Shown here one piece after another: positions 33,936-42,145 of a DNA stretch of 46,418 bases. Under the pieces are notes generated by a model. The model did no database searches and was not told the origin of the DNA. It was given only the letters and a program-made list of their open reading frames with translations. A program made the position numbers and the translations under genes. Origin of the DNA: Caulobacteraceae bacterium (GTDB lineage Bacteria > Pseudomonadota > Alphaproteobacteria > Caulobacterales > Caulobacteraceae); NCBI GenBank assembly GCA_947475875.1, contig CANJME010000019.1, positions 1 through 46,418 of the forward strand. Direction: 5' to 3'. Every line of letters starts with the position of its first letter. The stretch's first letter is position 1.

Positions 33936-34052
33936 CGTCACCCTCGCGCTTGTCGCGAGGGCCAGACGAAGGGAGCTGCAGTCGTCTGTGATCCAGATGC
34001 GGGCGCCCGGCGCGCTCCACATCAGGCCCTCGCGACAAGCGCGAGGGTGACG
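33936..34052. repeat. dispersed inverted-repeat element
   Basis: Left arm 33936-33963 and right arm 34025-34052 are perfect 28-base inverted copies, each with an internal hairpin (CCCTCGCG-CTTGT-CGCGAGGG, allowing overlap). The spacer is 61 bases. Same family architecture as 29873-30021. It lies between the recA terminator and alaS and may insulate the two genes. Confidence 0.88.
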
Positions 34053-34136
34053 GCTGTTTGTTGCCTTCCAACCCTTGGTTCCACCGTCTCCCATCCCTAT
34101 AAGGGCGCTCCCGTAGAGCTTTGCCCCGAAAACCCC

Positions 34137-36782
34137 ATGTCCAGCCTGAATGACATCCGCCGCACCTTCCTCGACTACTTCGGGAAGAACGATCACGCCG
34201 TGATCGCCTCGGCGCCGCTGGTTCCGCAGTCGGACCCGACCTTGCTCTTCGTCAACGCCGGCATGGTGCCGTTCAAGAACATGTTCACCGGCGCCGAGAC
34301 CCCGCCCGCGCCACGCGCCACCTCGTCGCAAAAGTGCGTGCGCGCCGGCGGCAAGCACAATGACCTCGACAATGTCGGCTACACCGCCCGCCACCACACT
34401 TTCTTCGAGATGCTCGGCAACTTCTCGTTCGGCGACTACTTCAAGGAAGGCGCCATCGAACTCGCCTGGAACCTGGTCTCGAAAGACCTGGCGCTGCCCA
34501 AGGACAAGCTCCTGGTCACCGTCTATCCGGAAGACGAGGTCGCGCGCACGCTCTGGAAGAAGATCGCCGGCTTCACCGACGACCGCATCATCTCACACGC
34601 TGACAATCTGTGGTCGATGGGCCCGATCGGTCCTTGCGGCTACTGCTCGGAAATCTTCTACGACCAGGGCCCTTCGCTCGCTGGCGGCCCGCCGGGCAGC
34701 GCGGACGAAGACGGCGACCGCTATCTGGAATTCTGGAACCTCGTCTTCATGCAGTTCGAGCAGGTGGACGAGAAAACCCGCATCGATCTGCCCAAGCCCT
34801 CCATCGACACCGGCATGGGTCTGGAACGGATCACGGCCATCCTGCAGGGCGTCCATTCCAACTACGACATCGACCTCTTCCGCACCTTGATCGCGGCCTC
34901 GGAGTCTCTCACCGGTGTCAAGGCCCAGGGTGATTCCGCCCCCAGCCACCGGGTTATCGCCGACCACCTGCGCGCCTCGTCCTTCCTGATCGCCGACGGT
35001 GTCGGTCCCTCCAACGAGGGCCGCGGCTATGTGCTGCGCCGGATCATGCGCCGGGCCATGCGCCACGCCCACATCCTCGGCGCCGCAGATCCCCTGATGC
35101 ACCGCCTCGCGCCCGTGCTGATCCAGGAGATGGGCGGGGCCTATCCCGAACTCGTTCGCGCCGCGCCCGTCATCGTCGAGACCCTGCGCCAGGAGGAAGA
35201 GCGTTTCCGCACCACGCTCGGCCGCGGCATGGGCCTGCTGGAAGACGCCACCAAGGGTCTAACGACCGGCGGCGTGCTTTCCGGCGAGACCGCCTTCAAG
35301 CTCTACGACACCTATGGCTTTCCGCTCGACCTCACCCAGGACGCCGTGCGCGCCAAGGGCCTGACCGTCGACACCGAGGGCTTTGAAGCCGCCATGGATC
35401 GCCAGCGCGCCATGGGCAAGGAAAACTGGACCGGCTCGGGCCAGGCCACGCAAGGCGCCGTTTGGCTGGCCCTGCGCGAAAAATTCGGCGCCACGGCCTT
35501 CACCGGCTACGAGGCCCTGCAAGACCGCGGCGAGCTGCGCGCCATCCTCAAGGACGGCCAGGAAGTCGAGGCCGCCTCAGCCGGCGACACGGTCGAGCTT
35601 CTGCTCGACAAGACCCCCTTCTTCGGCGAAGGCGGCGGCCAGGCGGGCGATACCGGAACCATGACCTGGCCTGGCGGCGGCGAAGGCAAGGTGATCGACA
35701 CCCGCAAGGAAGCCGGCGACCTGCACGTCCACGTAGTTGAACTGACTCACCCCATCCGCGTCGGCGACACCGTCACCGCCTCGGTCGATCCCGGCAAACG
35801 CGCCACCACCCGCAAGAACCACTCGGCCGCCCACCTGGCGCACAAGGCGCTGCACAGCGTGCTCGGCCCCCACGTCTCGCAGAAGGGCCAGCTGGTCGAC
35901 GCCGAACGCATGCGCTTCGACTTTTCCCATGGCGCGCCGCTCAGCGCCGAGGAACTCGACCGCATCGAGCGCGAGGTCAACGCCGTCATCCTGCAGAACG
36001 TCACCGCCAATACCGCCGAAATGGCCCCCGACGAGGCCATCAAGGCCGGCGCCGTCGCCCTGTTCGGCGAAAAATACGGCGACAAGGTCCGCGTCCTGAC
36101 CCTGGGCGAGGCCCTCGACGGCGAAGGCGCCTATTCGGTCGAGCTTTGCGGCGGCACCCACGTCGCCCGCACCGGCGACATCGGCCTGTTCAAGATCGTC
36201 TCCGAAGGCGGCGTCGCGGCCGGCGTGCGCCGCATCGAGGCTCTGACTGGCGATGCCGCCCGTCAGTTCCTGCAAGGCCAGGCGGCGGTAGCCAAGTCCC
36301 TCGCCGAACAGTTCAAGGTCCCGGTCTCCGAGGTCCAGACCCGCGTCGACGCCCTCATCGCGGACAGGAAGCGTCTCGAGCGCGAACTGGCCGAGGCCAA
36401 GAAACAGCTCGCGCTCGGCGGCGGCTCGGGCGGCGGCGCACCCGTGGGTCCCGAAGAGATCGGCGGCGTCAAACTCATCGCCCGCGTCCTCGACGGTGTC
36501 GGCGGCAAGGACCTGCGTGGCGTGGTCGAAGGCTTCCGCAAGGACCTGCCCTCCGGCGTCATCGCGCTGGTCGGAACCTCCGAAGGCAAGGCCGCGATTG
36601 CCGTGGCCGTCACCGCTGATCTTGTCGCCACCATCAACGCCGCCGACCTCGCCAAGGCCGCCGTCATCGCCATGGGTGGCCAGGGCGCTGGCGGCAAACC
36701 CGACTTCGCCCAGGGCGGCGCCCCGACCGACGAGAAGGCGGCCGAGGGCCTGGCCGCGGTGAAGGCGGCGCTGGCTGGCTAA
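34137..36782 (+). CDS. alaS: alanyl-tRNA synthetase
   Basis: An 881-residue class II synthetase. The N-terminal catalytic domain starts [16 protein letters not shown] and has motif 2 around [18 protein letters not shown]. The editing domain carries [11 protein letters not shown] (zinc histidines) and the [11 protein letters not shown] cysteine/histidine pair. The C-terminal oligomerisation/C-Ala domain (about residues 755-881) is Gly/Ala-rich. Full length. I start at ATG 34137 ([11 protein letters not shown]); the 30 codons upstream are not family-like. The Shine-Dalgarno is weak. Aminoacylates tRNA-Ala and clears mischarged Ser/Gly. Confidence 0.97.
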   Translation: MSSLNDIRRTFLDYFGKNDHAVIASAPLVPQSDPTLLFVNAGMVPFKNMFTGAETPPAPRATSSQKCVRAGGKHNDLDNVGYTARHHTFFEMLGNFSFGDYFKEGAIELAWNLVSKDLALPKDKLLVTVYPEDEVARTLWKKIAGFTDDRIISHADNLWSMGPIGPCGYCSEIFYDQGPSLAGGPPGSADEDGDRYLEFWNLVFMQFEQVDEKTRIDLPKPSIDTGMGLERITAILQGVHSNYDIDLFRTLIAASESLTGVKAQGDSAPSHRVIADHLRASSFLIADGVGPSNEGRGYVLRRIMRRAMRHAHILGAADPLMHRLAPVLIQEMGGAYPELVRAAPVIVETLRQEEERFRTTLGRGMGLLEDATKGLTTGGVLSGETAFKLYDTYGFPLDLTQDAVRAKGLTVDTEGFEAAMDRQRAMGKENWTGSGQATQGAVWLALREKFGATAFTGYEALQDRGELRAILKDGQEVEAASAGDTVELLLDKTPFFGEGGGQAGDTGTMTWPGGGEGKVIDTRKEAGDLHVHVVELTHPIRVGDTVTASVDPGKRATTRKNHSAAHLAHKALHSVLGPHVSQKGQLVDAERMRFDFSHGAPLSAEELDRIEREVNAVILQNVTANTAEMAPDEAIKAGAVALFGEKYGDKVRVLTLGEALDGEGAYSVELCGGTHVARTGDIGLFKIVSEGGVAAGVRRIEALTGDAARQFLQGQAAVAKSLAEQFKVPVSEVQTRVDALIADRKRLERELAEAKKQLALGGGSGGGAPVGPEEIGGVKLIARVLDGVGGKDLRGVVEGFRKDLPSGVIALVGTSEGKAAIAVAVTADLVATINAADLAKAAVIAMGGQGAGGKPDFAQGGAPTDEKAAEGLAAVKAALAG

Positions 36783-36787
36783 ACCCC

Positions 36788-36914
36788 TTTCCCTCCCACG
36801 AAGTTGGGAGGGTGGATGGCCGCGCAGCGGCCAGACGGGTGGGTTATTCCGATCGCCGTTTTGCCCACCCTGGTCGCTTCGCGACCTGTCCCTCCCAACT
36901 TCGTGGGAGGGAAA
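36788..36914. repeat. two-arm dispersed repeat with nested hairpins
   Basis: Left arm 36788-36812 and right arm 36890-36914 are perfect 25-base inverted copies; each is also a hairpin (CCCTCCCA/TGGGAGGG). Inside lie a second pairing GGGTGGG/CCCACCC and hairpins GGCCGC-GCAG-CGGCC-type and GGTCGC-TTC-GCGACC. The whole can fold as a cloverleaf. It fills the gap between convergent alaS and the DUF3828-like gene, a terminator-like position. One arm matches the element before cckA. Confidence 0.85.
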
Positions 36915-36917
36915 AAC

Positions 36918-37478
36918 TTACGGCTTCTTACCCGCCCCGCCCATTTCCTTGTTGAACCTTACCAGCGTTTCCCGCGCGCTCGGCAGGTCGCCGGTCTTGA
37001 TGTCGTGCACCCGCCAGTGGCCGTCTTCGAAGATCAGGTCCAGCACCAGCTCCTGCCAGACTTTCGGCCCGAACCCCAGCTTCACCTTGGCCCCCGCGGT
37101 CGCACCGGTCTGACCGGTCATCTCAATGGCGCTGGTCATCCCCGCCGGGTCCTGACACTCGCACAGGGGGTCGGCCTCCCAGGGCGCGCTCTCATCGCTC
37201 GCCAGCCGCTCGGCCTGCGCCAACAATGCCAGCATCGACTTGTCATAGACCCGCGCGTTCTCCGGCGGCTGGGCCATGGTCTCTGGCGGGGCGTTCGCAA
37301 AGCCCTCGAACTCGCGATAGACCCGCGTCACGAACGCCTCGGCGCCTTTCAGCGTCTGGCTCATCTCATCCTCGGCCATGGCCGCGGCCACCGGCGCTGT
37401 TGGGGCAGGGGGGCCAGCCTCCCGCTTGCAGGCCGCGAGCAGGGCCAGCGCCGCCAAAGCCAAAACCACGCGCCTCAT
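36918..37478 (-). CDS. DUF3828-like lipoprotein
   Basis: A 186-residue lipoprotein from ATG 37478 (AGGGGAGG upstream; the frame opens at 37517). The signal peptide ends in a lipobox (LLAAC, about residue 18). The body (from VTRVYREFEGF, through CECQDPAGMTSAIEMTG, to EDGHWRVHDIKTGDLPSARE) fits the DUF3828 domain, a small alpha/beta fold of unknown role seen in secreted proteins. It lies 25 bases downstream of the DUF2939-like gene and is probably in one operon with it. Confidence 0.75.
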   Translation of the reverse strand: MRRVVLALAALALLAACKREAGPPAPTAPVAAAMAEDEMSQTLKGAEAFVTRVYREFEGFANAPPETMAQPPENARVYDKSMLALLAQAERLASDESAPWEADPLCECQDPAGMTSAIEMTGQTGATAGAKVKLGFGPKVWQELVLDLIFEDGHWRVHDIKTGDLPSARETLVRFNKEMGGAGKKP

Positions 37479-37503
37479 ACCGCCTCCCCTTGACAGCCCC
37501 ACG

Positions 37504-38028
37504 CTACCCCGGCGCATGGATGGCTGTCAGCCGCCATTTGAACAGGCCCCGCCGCTCAAAGGTGAAGAGGTTTTCGCCCCTCCCCGATCCCTGGCTCAGC
37601 GCCGCGATCTGGGCGCGGTTGAACCCCCAGTATTGGATGCGGCTGTCGTGCAGGCCAGGCAACAGATTGCCCATGCGGAACGGCGCGCCCGGCTGGTGCG
37701 GATTGGCGTGGCTGAAGTGGACGATGGCCTGGGGCGTCATCAGCCCTTCCACATCCGGCGGCGCGTTGGGGCTCAAGAGCCGGTCCAGCGCCCCGCGCGT
37801 ATCGCCCCGCTCGGCGCGAAGCCCGGCCCGCACCGCGCCCTCGTCCATCAGCGAGGCCATGCCGCGTGTGTCGCCCGACAGCGCCGTGGCGCGCAGGGCG
37901 CGGAACGCCCCCCAGGGCGCCACGACAAATGAGACCGCGCCGATGATCAGGAAGAACATGACAACGGGCGCGAGCAGCGAGATCGCGCCCGCGATGGGAC
38001 CGTGGTGCTTGCCGCCGGGCCGGTTCAT
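37504..38028 (-). CDS. DUF2939-like membrane-anchored protein
   Basis: A 174-residue protein from ATG 38028. A hydrophobic N-terminal segment (about residues 14-37, ISLLAPVVMFFLIIGAVSFV) is probably an uncleaved anchor. The remainder (WGAFRALRATALSGDTRGMA, LMDEGAVRAGLRAE, LTPQAI-type, and a C-terminal FERRGLFKWRLTAIHAPG) matches the pattern of DUF2939 proteins, whose function is unknown. First gene of a probable two-gene unit with the DUF3828-like lipoprotein, both facing the cell envelope. Confidence 0.7.
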   Translation of the reverse strand: MNRPGGKHHGPIAGAISLLAPVVMFFLIIGAVSFVVAPWGAFRALRATALSGDTRGMASLMDEGAVRAGLRAERGDTRGALDRLLSPNAPPDVEGLMTPQAIVHFSHANPHQPGAPFRMGNLLPGLHDSRIQYWGFNRAQIAALSQGSGRGENLFTFERRGLFKWRLTAIHAPG

Positions 38029-38060
38029 GGCGGTAGAGTAGCGCAATCCAGATCAAATTA

Positions 38061-38107
38061 CCCGTCATCCTCGGGTTGGCCGCAAGGCCGGGCCCTAGGA
38101 TGACGGG
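38061..38107. repeat. single hairpin repeat downstream of icd
   Basis: CCCGTCATCCT (38061-38071) and AGGATGACGGG (38097-38107) form an 11-bp perfect stem with an inner GGCC-rich hairpin. It starts 8 bases after the icd stop on the minus strand, so it probably serves as terminator or 3' stabiliser. The outer sequence GTCATCCT is shared with the element at 29873. Confidence 0.7.
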
Positions 38108-38114
38108 GATAGGG

Positions 38115-39326
38115 CTACGCCATCGCCTTCGTCAGGTTCTCGCTGATCTTGTCGAGGAAGCCTTCAGTCGTCAGCCACGCCTGCTGGTCGCCGACGAGGA
38201 GCGCCAGGTCCTTGGTCATGAAGCCGGACTCGACCGTATCGACGCAGACCTTTTCCAGAGTGTGGGTAAACTTGTCGAGTTCGGCGTTGCCGTCCAGCTT
38301 GGCGCGGTGGGAAAGCCCCCGCGTCCAGGCAAAGATCGAGGCGATGGAATTGGTGGACGTGCTCTCGCCCTTCTGGTGCTGGCGATAGTGGCGGGTGACG
38401 GTGCCGTGGGCGGCCTCGGCCTCCATGGTCTTGCCGTCGGGGGTGACGAGCACGCTGGTCATCAGGCCCAGCGAGCCGAAGCCCTGGGCCACGATGTCGG
38501 ACTGCACATCGCCGTCATAGTTCTTGCAGGCCCAGATATAGCCGCCCGACCACTTCAGGGCCGCGGCCACCATGTCGTCGATCAGCCGGTGCTCATAGGT
38601 CAGGCCCTTGGCCTTGAACTGCTCAGCGTACTCGGCGTCAAACACCTCCTGGAAGATGTCCTTGAAGCGTCCGTCATAGGCTTTCAGGATGGTGTTCTTG
38701 GTCGACAGATAGACCGGATAGTTGCGCGCCAGGCCGTAGCTCAGCGAGGCGTGGGCGAAGTCCCGGATTGAATCGTCGAGGTTGTACATGCCCATGGCGA
38801 CGCCCGCGCTTGGGGCGTCGAACACTTCATGCTCGATGACGGCGCCGTCTTCGCCGACGAACTTGATGGTCAGCTTGCCCTTGCCGGGGAAGCGGAAGTC
38901 GGTGGCCTTGTACTGATCGCCGAAAGCGTGGCGGCCGACGACGATCGGTTGGGTCCAGCCGGGCACCAGGCGGGGGACATTCTTGCAGATGATCGGCTCG
39001 CGGAAGATGACGCCCCCCAGGATGTTGCGGATCGTCCCGTTCGGGCTCTTCCACATCTTCTTCAGGCCGAATTCCTTCACCCGGGCCTCGTCCGGGGTGA
39101 TGGTGGCGCACTTGACGGCGACGCCGTGACGCTTGGTGGCTTCAGCCGCGTCGATGGTCACCTGGTCATTGGTGGCGTCGCGGTGCTCCATCCCCAGGTC
39201 ATAGTAGTCGAGCTTGATATCCAGATAGGGGTGGATCAGCTTTTCCTTGATCAGGTCCCAGATGATGCGGGTCATCTCGTCGCCGTCCATGTCGACGACG
39301 GGGTTTTTCACAACGATCTTGGCCAT
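38115..39326 (-). CDS. icd: NADP-dependent isocitrate dehydrogenase
   Basis: A 403-residue isocitrate dehydrogenase of the homodimeric type shared with eukaryotic cytosol/mitochondria (about 400 residues). It oxidatively decarboxylates isocitrate to 2-oxoglutarate with NADP in the TCA cycle. Diagnostic segments: [33 protein letters not shown] (substrate-binding Ser/Asn/Arg), NYDGDVQSD (metal-binding Asp) and [10 protein letters not shown] (cofactor). Complete. Monocistronic, with hairpin repeats on both sides. Confidence 0.97.
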   Translation of the reverse strand: MAKIVVKNPVVDMDGDEMTRIIWDLIKEKLIHPYLDIKLDYYDLGMEHRDATNDQVTIDAAEATKRHGVAVKCATITPDEARVKEFGLKKMWKSPNGTIRNILGGVIFREPIICKNVPRLVPGWTQPIVVGRHAFGDQYKATDFRFPGKGKLTIKFVGEDGAVIEHEVFDAPSAGVAMGMYNLDDSIRDFAHASLSYGLARNYPVYLSTKNTILKAYDGRFKDIFQEVFDAEYAEQFKAKGLTYEHRLIDDMVAAALKWSGGYIWACKNYDGDVQSDIVAQGFGSLGLMTSVLVTPDGKTMEAEAAHGTVTRHYRQHQKGESTSTNSIASIFAWTRGLSHRAKLDGNAELDKFTHTLEKVCVDTVESGFMTKDLALLVGDQQAWLTTEGFLDKISENLTKAMA

Positions 39327-39404
39327 GCCGATTTCCTGGTGCTTTCGAGGGTGGTATTCCGTTGGCGCCGCTATAGCCGAAGCGGTGCGCCAAAGTCAGT
39401 GGAA

Positions 39405-39580
39405 AATACGCGCCTCCGGCGCGCTTGAAATAAGTACACGGAGGACACGGGCCCTCGGGCGAGCCCGAGGGCATGCACAGAGGTCACGGAGTTATCCGAG
39501 CGCGCTCAGACCCTCCGTGTCCTCCCGGTCTCCTCTGTGATCTCTGTGTACTTATTTTTCTTGCGGCTGGCGCCGCGAGG
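39405..39580. repeat. dispersed element with TTCGTG-like period and GC hairpins at both ends
   Basis: Terminal hairpins CGCGCC-TCC-GGCGCG (39409-39423) and GCGGC-TGGC-GCCGC (about 39562-39575) bracket long imperfect inverted arms. AAATAAGTACACGGAGGACA on the left pairs with TCTGTGTACTTATTT and CTCCGTGTCCTCC on the right. The left arm also carries an inserted hairpin GCCCTCGGGC-GA-GCCCGAGGGC (39451-39472). The right arm shows CTCCGTG/CTCTGTG units at roughly 9-base steps. Related sequences occur at 42059 and 43884. Confidence 0.75.
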
Positions 39581-39581
39581 C

Positions 39582-40535
39582 TCAGGCCGCCTTGTTCCAA
39601 TCCGCTGACGGCTCGCAGCCCCGGCGCCAGCGGATGCACCAGGGCGCCGACAAGTCCACATCGAACATGCGCACGTGGGCGCGTTCCACATTGGTCTTCG
39701 GCGGGGCCAGCGCCTTGATGGCTCTTGCCGCCGCCCAGTAGGCCGGCTTCAGCACACCGGGCGTGCCGCGGGTCTGCGGGTTCATCCCCAGCCGCCGGCG
39801 CAGGATGCCGTTGGTGTAGAACACCCCGTTGGTCAGCATTGAGCGCGGGGTCGAAAACTCCACCGACATCGAAACGTTCAGGTCGGCGCCGTTCAGCACC
39901 CGGTGCGGCGAATGGATCGGCCAGGACACCGCCTCGCCGCCCTTCAAGGTCACCGCCACGGCTTCCTTCTCCATGTCCGGCCGCCAGGGCAGGTCCGACA
40001 GGGTTTCCTTGAGCAAAATGGCTTCCAGCGCCTGTTCGGTGACGATGTCTTCGCGTGGCGGATAGACCAGAAGCGTCTTTGTCCCGCGGATGTGCCAAAG
40101 CATGGTCTCGGCCGGATCGACGTGGAAGAAGATGCCCATGTCGGCTGAAGAGATCAGCACAGAGGCGTCGGCCGACAGGATGCGCATGCCGGCAGCCTTG
40201 CCGAACTCACCCATCAGTTGGTCGAACACCTTGCGATAGGTCGGATGCTTGGTCATGGCGTTGCGAGGCGACACCCAGAGGCGCCCGCGCTTGGCTGCTT
40301 CTATCAGCGCCGCGCCGTCCAGATCCTTGGCATTGCCGGCGATCCAGCGCACGTCGGCCGGCGGGCACGGCTGCATGGTGCAGATGGTCACCTCCTCGCG
40401 CGGCGTCTCGTCGATCAGCCGGGCCAGAGCCTCGTCGGTAAACAGGCCCGTCTCCGCCAGCCGGTGGTTAAAGCGGACGATCTCGGTCTTGGCCTTGCGA
40501 GGATCGACCCCGTTCCAGTCGGCGATTAGGTTCAT
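39582..40535 (-). CDS. cupin/JmjC-like protein
   Basis: A 317-residue protein from ATG 40535 (MNLIADWNG). The second half has the signature of Fe(II)/2-oxoglutarate-dependent JmjC/cupin_8 hydroxylases: HxD in FFHVDPAETML (His138, Asp140), a lysine in RGTKTLLVYPP (Lys153) and the distal histidine in SPHRVLNG (His211). Proteins of this kind hydroxylate proteins or small molecules; the target here is unknown. The N-terminal ~100 residues are family-specific. The frame is open to 40628, but homology-like sequence starts near 40535. Confidence 0.78.
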   Translation of the reverse strand: MNLIADWNGVDPRKAKTEIVRFNHRLAETGLFTDEALARLIDETPREEVTICTMQPCPPADVRWIAGNAKDLDGAALIEAAKRGRLWVSPRNAMTKHPTYRKVFDQLMGEFGKAAGMRILSADASVLISSADMGIFFHVDPAETMLWHIRGTKTLLVYPPREDIVTEQALEAILLKETLSDLPWRPDMEKEAVAVTLKGGEAVSWPIHSPHRVLNGADLNVSMSVEFSTPRSMLTNGVFYTNGILRRRLGMNPQTRGTPGVLKPAYWAAARAIKALAPPKTNVERAHVRMFDVDLSAPWCIRWRRGCEPSADWNKAA

Positions 40536-40610
40536 GGTCAGGTTGTCCCAAAACGGCAAACGTGTGCGCGTACACGGCAAGGGACGGGCCAGGAGTATGA
40601 CCCAACAAGA

Positions 40611-40638
40611 ATCGGCGCCGGCTTTCACCGGCGCCGAT
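40611..40638 (-). terminator. terminator of the repeat-protein gene
   Basis: ATCGGCGCCGG (40611-40621) and CCGGCGCCGAT (40628-40638) form an 11-bp perfect GC-rich stem with a 6-base loop, 18 bases after the stop of the minus-strand gene 40656-41786. It is followed on that strand by TTCTTGTT, a modest T-run. Confidence 0.65.
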
Positions 40639-40655
40639 ATCTACGTCCAAGGCGA

Positions 40656-41786
40656 TCAGCCGGAGGTGATGCCGAACAGGAAGTCGAACAACGACTGGTA
40701 CTGGCCGTTGCTGTCCCCGTAGGAGCTGTTGTTGATCGAATAGCGATAGTTGGCCTCAAGCCGGTCGAACCGGCCGTTCAGGTCATTTCGCTCGGCGTCG
40801 GTGATGCCGGGGCGGCTCTGACGATACTGCGCCTCAAGGCTGGCGATCGAGTTGAATTCCGACCGAAGGCTGTTGGCCTCCTGCTGGGTTACGCGCCGGT
40901 CACTGACGGCTTGATTCAAACGACTGCTGAACTGGGCCTGGCGTTGGTCCAGATTGATCCAGCGATTGTCGGTATTGGTGCGATTGTCCTGGATGCGGTT
41001 CGACAGCTGGTTGAAGCGGCGATCAAGATCGTCGCGCTCGGTCTGCGTCAGCTGGCGGCCGCTGGAGCGGTACTGGGCTTCCAGGCGGGCGATGCTCTGG
41101 AATTCGGCTCGCATCTGGGCCGCTTCGTTGGGTGTCAGCGAACGGTCCCGGACGCCGGCGTCGATGCGGGCATCCAGACTGGCCTGACGCTCGTTGATGC
41201 TGGGGCCGGTGCTGTCATTGTCGTTGCGGTCGTTCTGGATACGGCTGGACAGCTGGTCAAAACGCCGGTCGAGGTCGTCCCGCTCGGCCGGTGTGACCTG
41301 GCGGCCGCTGGCCCGATACTTGGCTTCGAGCTGGGCGATGTCCTGATATTCGTTACGAAGCTGGGCCGCTTCGGCCTGGGTCAGAGAACGGTCGCGAACG
41401 CCGGCGTCGATACGGGCGAAAAGGTTGGCCTGCCGTTCATTGATGCCCGGGTTGCTGGCATAGACGTCGGCGCGGTCATTATTGCCACGGTAGTACTCAA
41501 TGCGTCGCATGAGCAGGTCGGTGCGGGTCTCCAGGTCATTGCGCTCGGCCGTCGACAGGGTGTTGCCGCCGTAGGAACGGTACTGGGCTTCCAGACGCGC
41601 GATTTCGTTGAATTCATTGCGCAGCTGCTGACCTTCGCTTGTGGTCAGCGAGCCGTCACGCAGGCCCACGTCGATCGTCTGTGTGGCTGTGACTTGTCGC
41701 TGGTCGACGCTCTGGGCCTGGGCGATCGCGGGGACCGCGCCGACGAGGGTCGAAGACAGGAGCAGGGAGATAAGGGTGCGGTTCAT
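40656..41786 (-). CDS. secreted protein made of four ~80-residue repeats
   Basis: A 376-residue protein with a signal peptide (about residues 1-24, ending AIAQAQ). Four tandem repeats begin near residues 27, 115, 197 and 278. Each has the plan (N/D)-(E/Q)-RQ, then a helix ending RDRSLTxxEA, LRxEFxxIAxLEAQYR, xSGxxLTxxERxDLxxRFDxL. Each repeat thus has two LTxxE helix starts, reminiscent of EF-hand-like pairs but without a clear calcium loop. Repeats 2 and 3 are most alike; repeat 4 is the most diverged. The C-terminus (about 351-376) is Ser/Asn-rich and ends LFDFLFGITSG. I recognise no named family. ATG 41786 has AGGA upstream. Confidence 0.75.
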   Translation of the reverse strand: MNRTLISLLLSSTLVGAVPAIAQAQSVDQRQVTATQTIDVGLRDGSLTTSEGQQLRNEFNEIARLEAQYRSYGGNTLSTAERNDLETRTDLLMRRIEYYRGNNDRADVYASNPGINERQANLFARIDAGVRDRSLTQAEAAQLRNEYQDIAQLEAKYRASGRQVTPAERDDLDRRFDQLSSRIQNDRNDNDSTGPSINERQASLDARIDAGVRDRSLTPNEAAQMRAEFQSIARLEAQYRSSGRQLTQTERDDLDRRFNQLSNRIQDNRTNTDNRWINLDQRQAQFSSRLNQAVSDRRVTQQEANSLRSEFNSIASLEAQYRQSRPGITDAERNDLNGRFDRLEANYRYSINNSSYGDSNGQYQSLFDFLFGITSG

Positions 41787-42145
41787 GTCGAGAAATCCTA
41801 TGGCGTGTGCCTCACCAGGCCGGAGGCTTGGCGAATGGGGGAAGCGAGTTGGCTTGATGCAGCTACAACGCGCGATGAGGCCATTCGTTGTGAAGTATTT
41901 GAGAGGCGGTTAGGCCACGCCTCACTCCGAGCTCAAAAAATGACAAATATTCTCGGGTGGGGAGGTCGGCCGGTTCAGCACCCTGGAACTTGCCGAACCA
42001 CGCCTTGCAAGCCGCCGCAAAAAGCGAGGGCCGCGCTCGTCTATCGGATGGCCAAGACCTTCGAGTCCTTCGTGCCCCCTTTGTGATCTTCGTGTACTTT
42101 TTTCCAAAGCCCCCGGCGGAGAGGGGCAAGAAGGGGAGAGTTTGC
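41787..42145. other. intergenic region between divergent genes
   Basis: 359 bases between the repeat-protein gene and the beta-propeller gene. The last part (42059-42126) is a diverged copy of the repeat seen at 39405: CCTTCGTG, CTTTGTGATCTTCGTG and TACTTTTTT, followed by a GC-rich end. The first ~270 bases must hold the promoters, but I see no convincing -35/-10 pair or operator. Open frames here lack coding character. Confidence 0.6.

Noticed and set aside
40656-41786. Repeats considered as a CRISPR-like or minisatellite array
   Set aside because: The repeat unit is ~240 bases, lies in one reading frame and varies mostly at the third codon position, so it is protein-level repetition.
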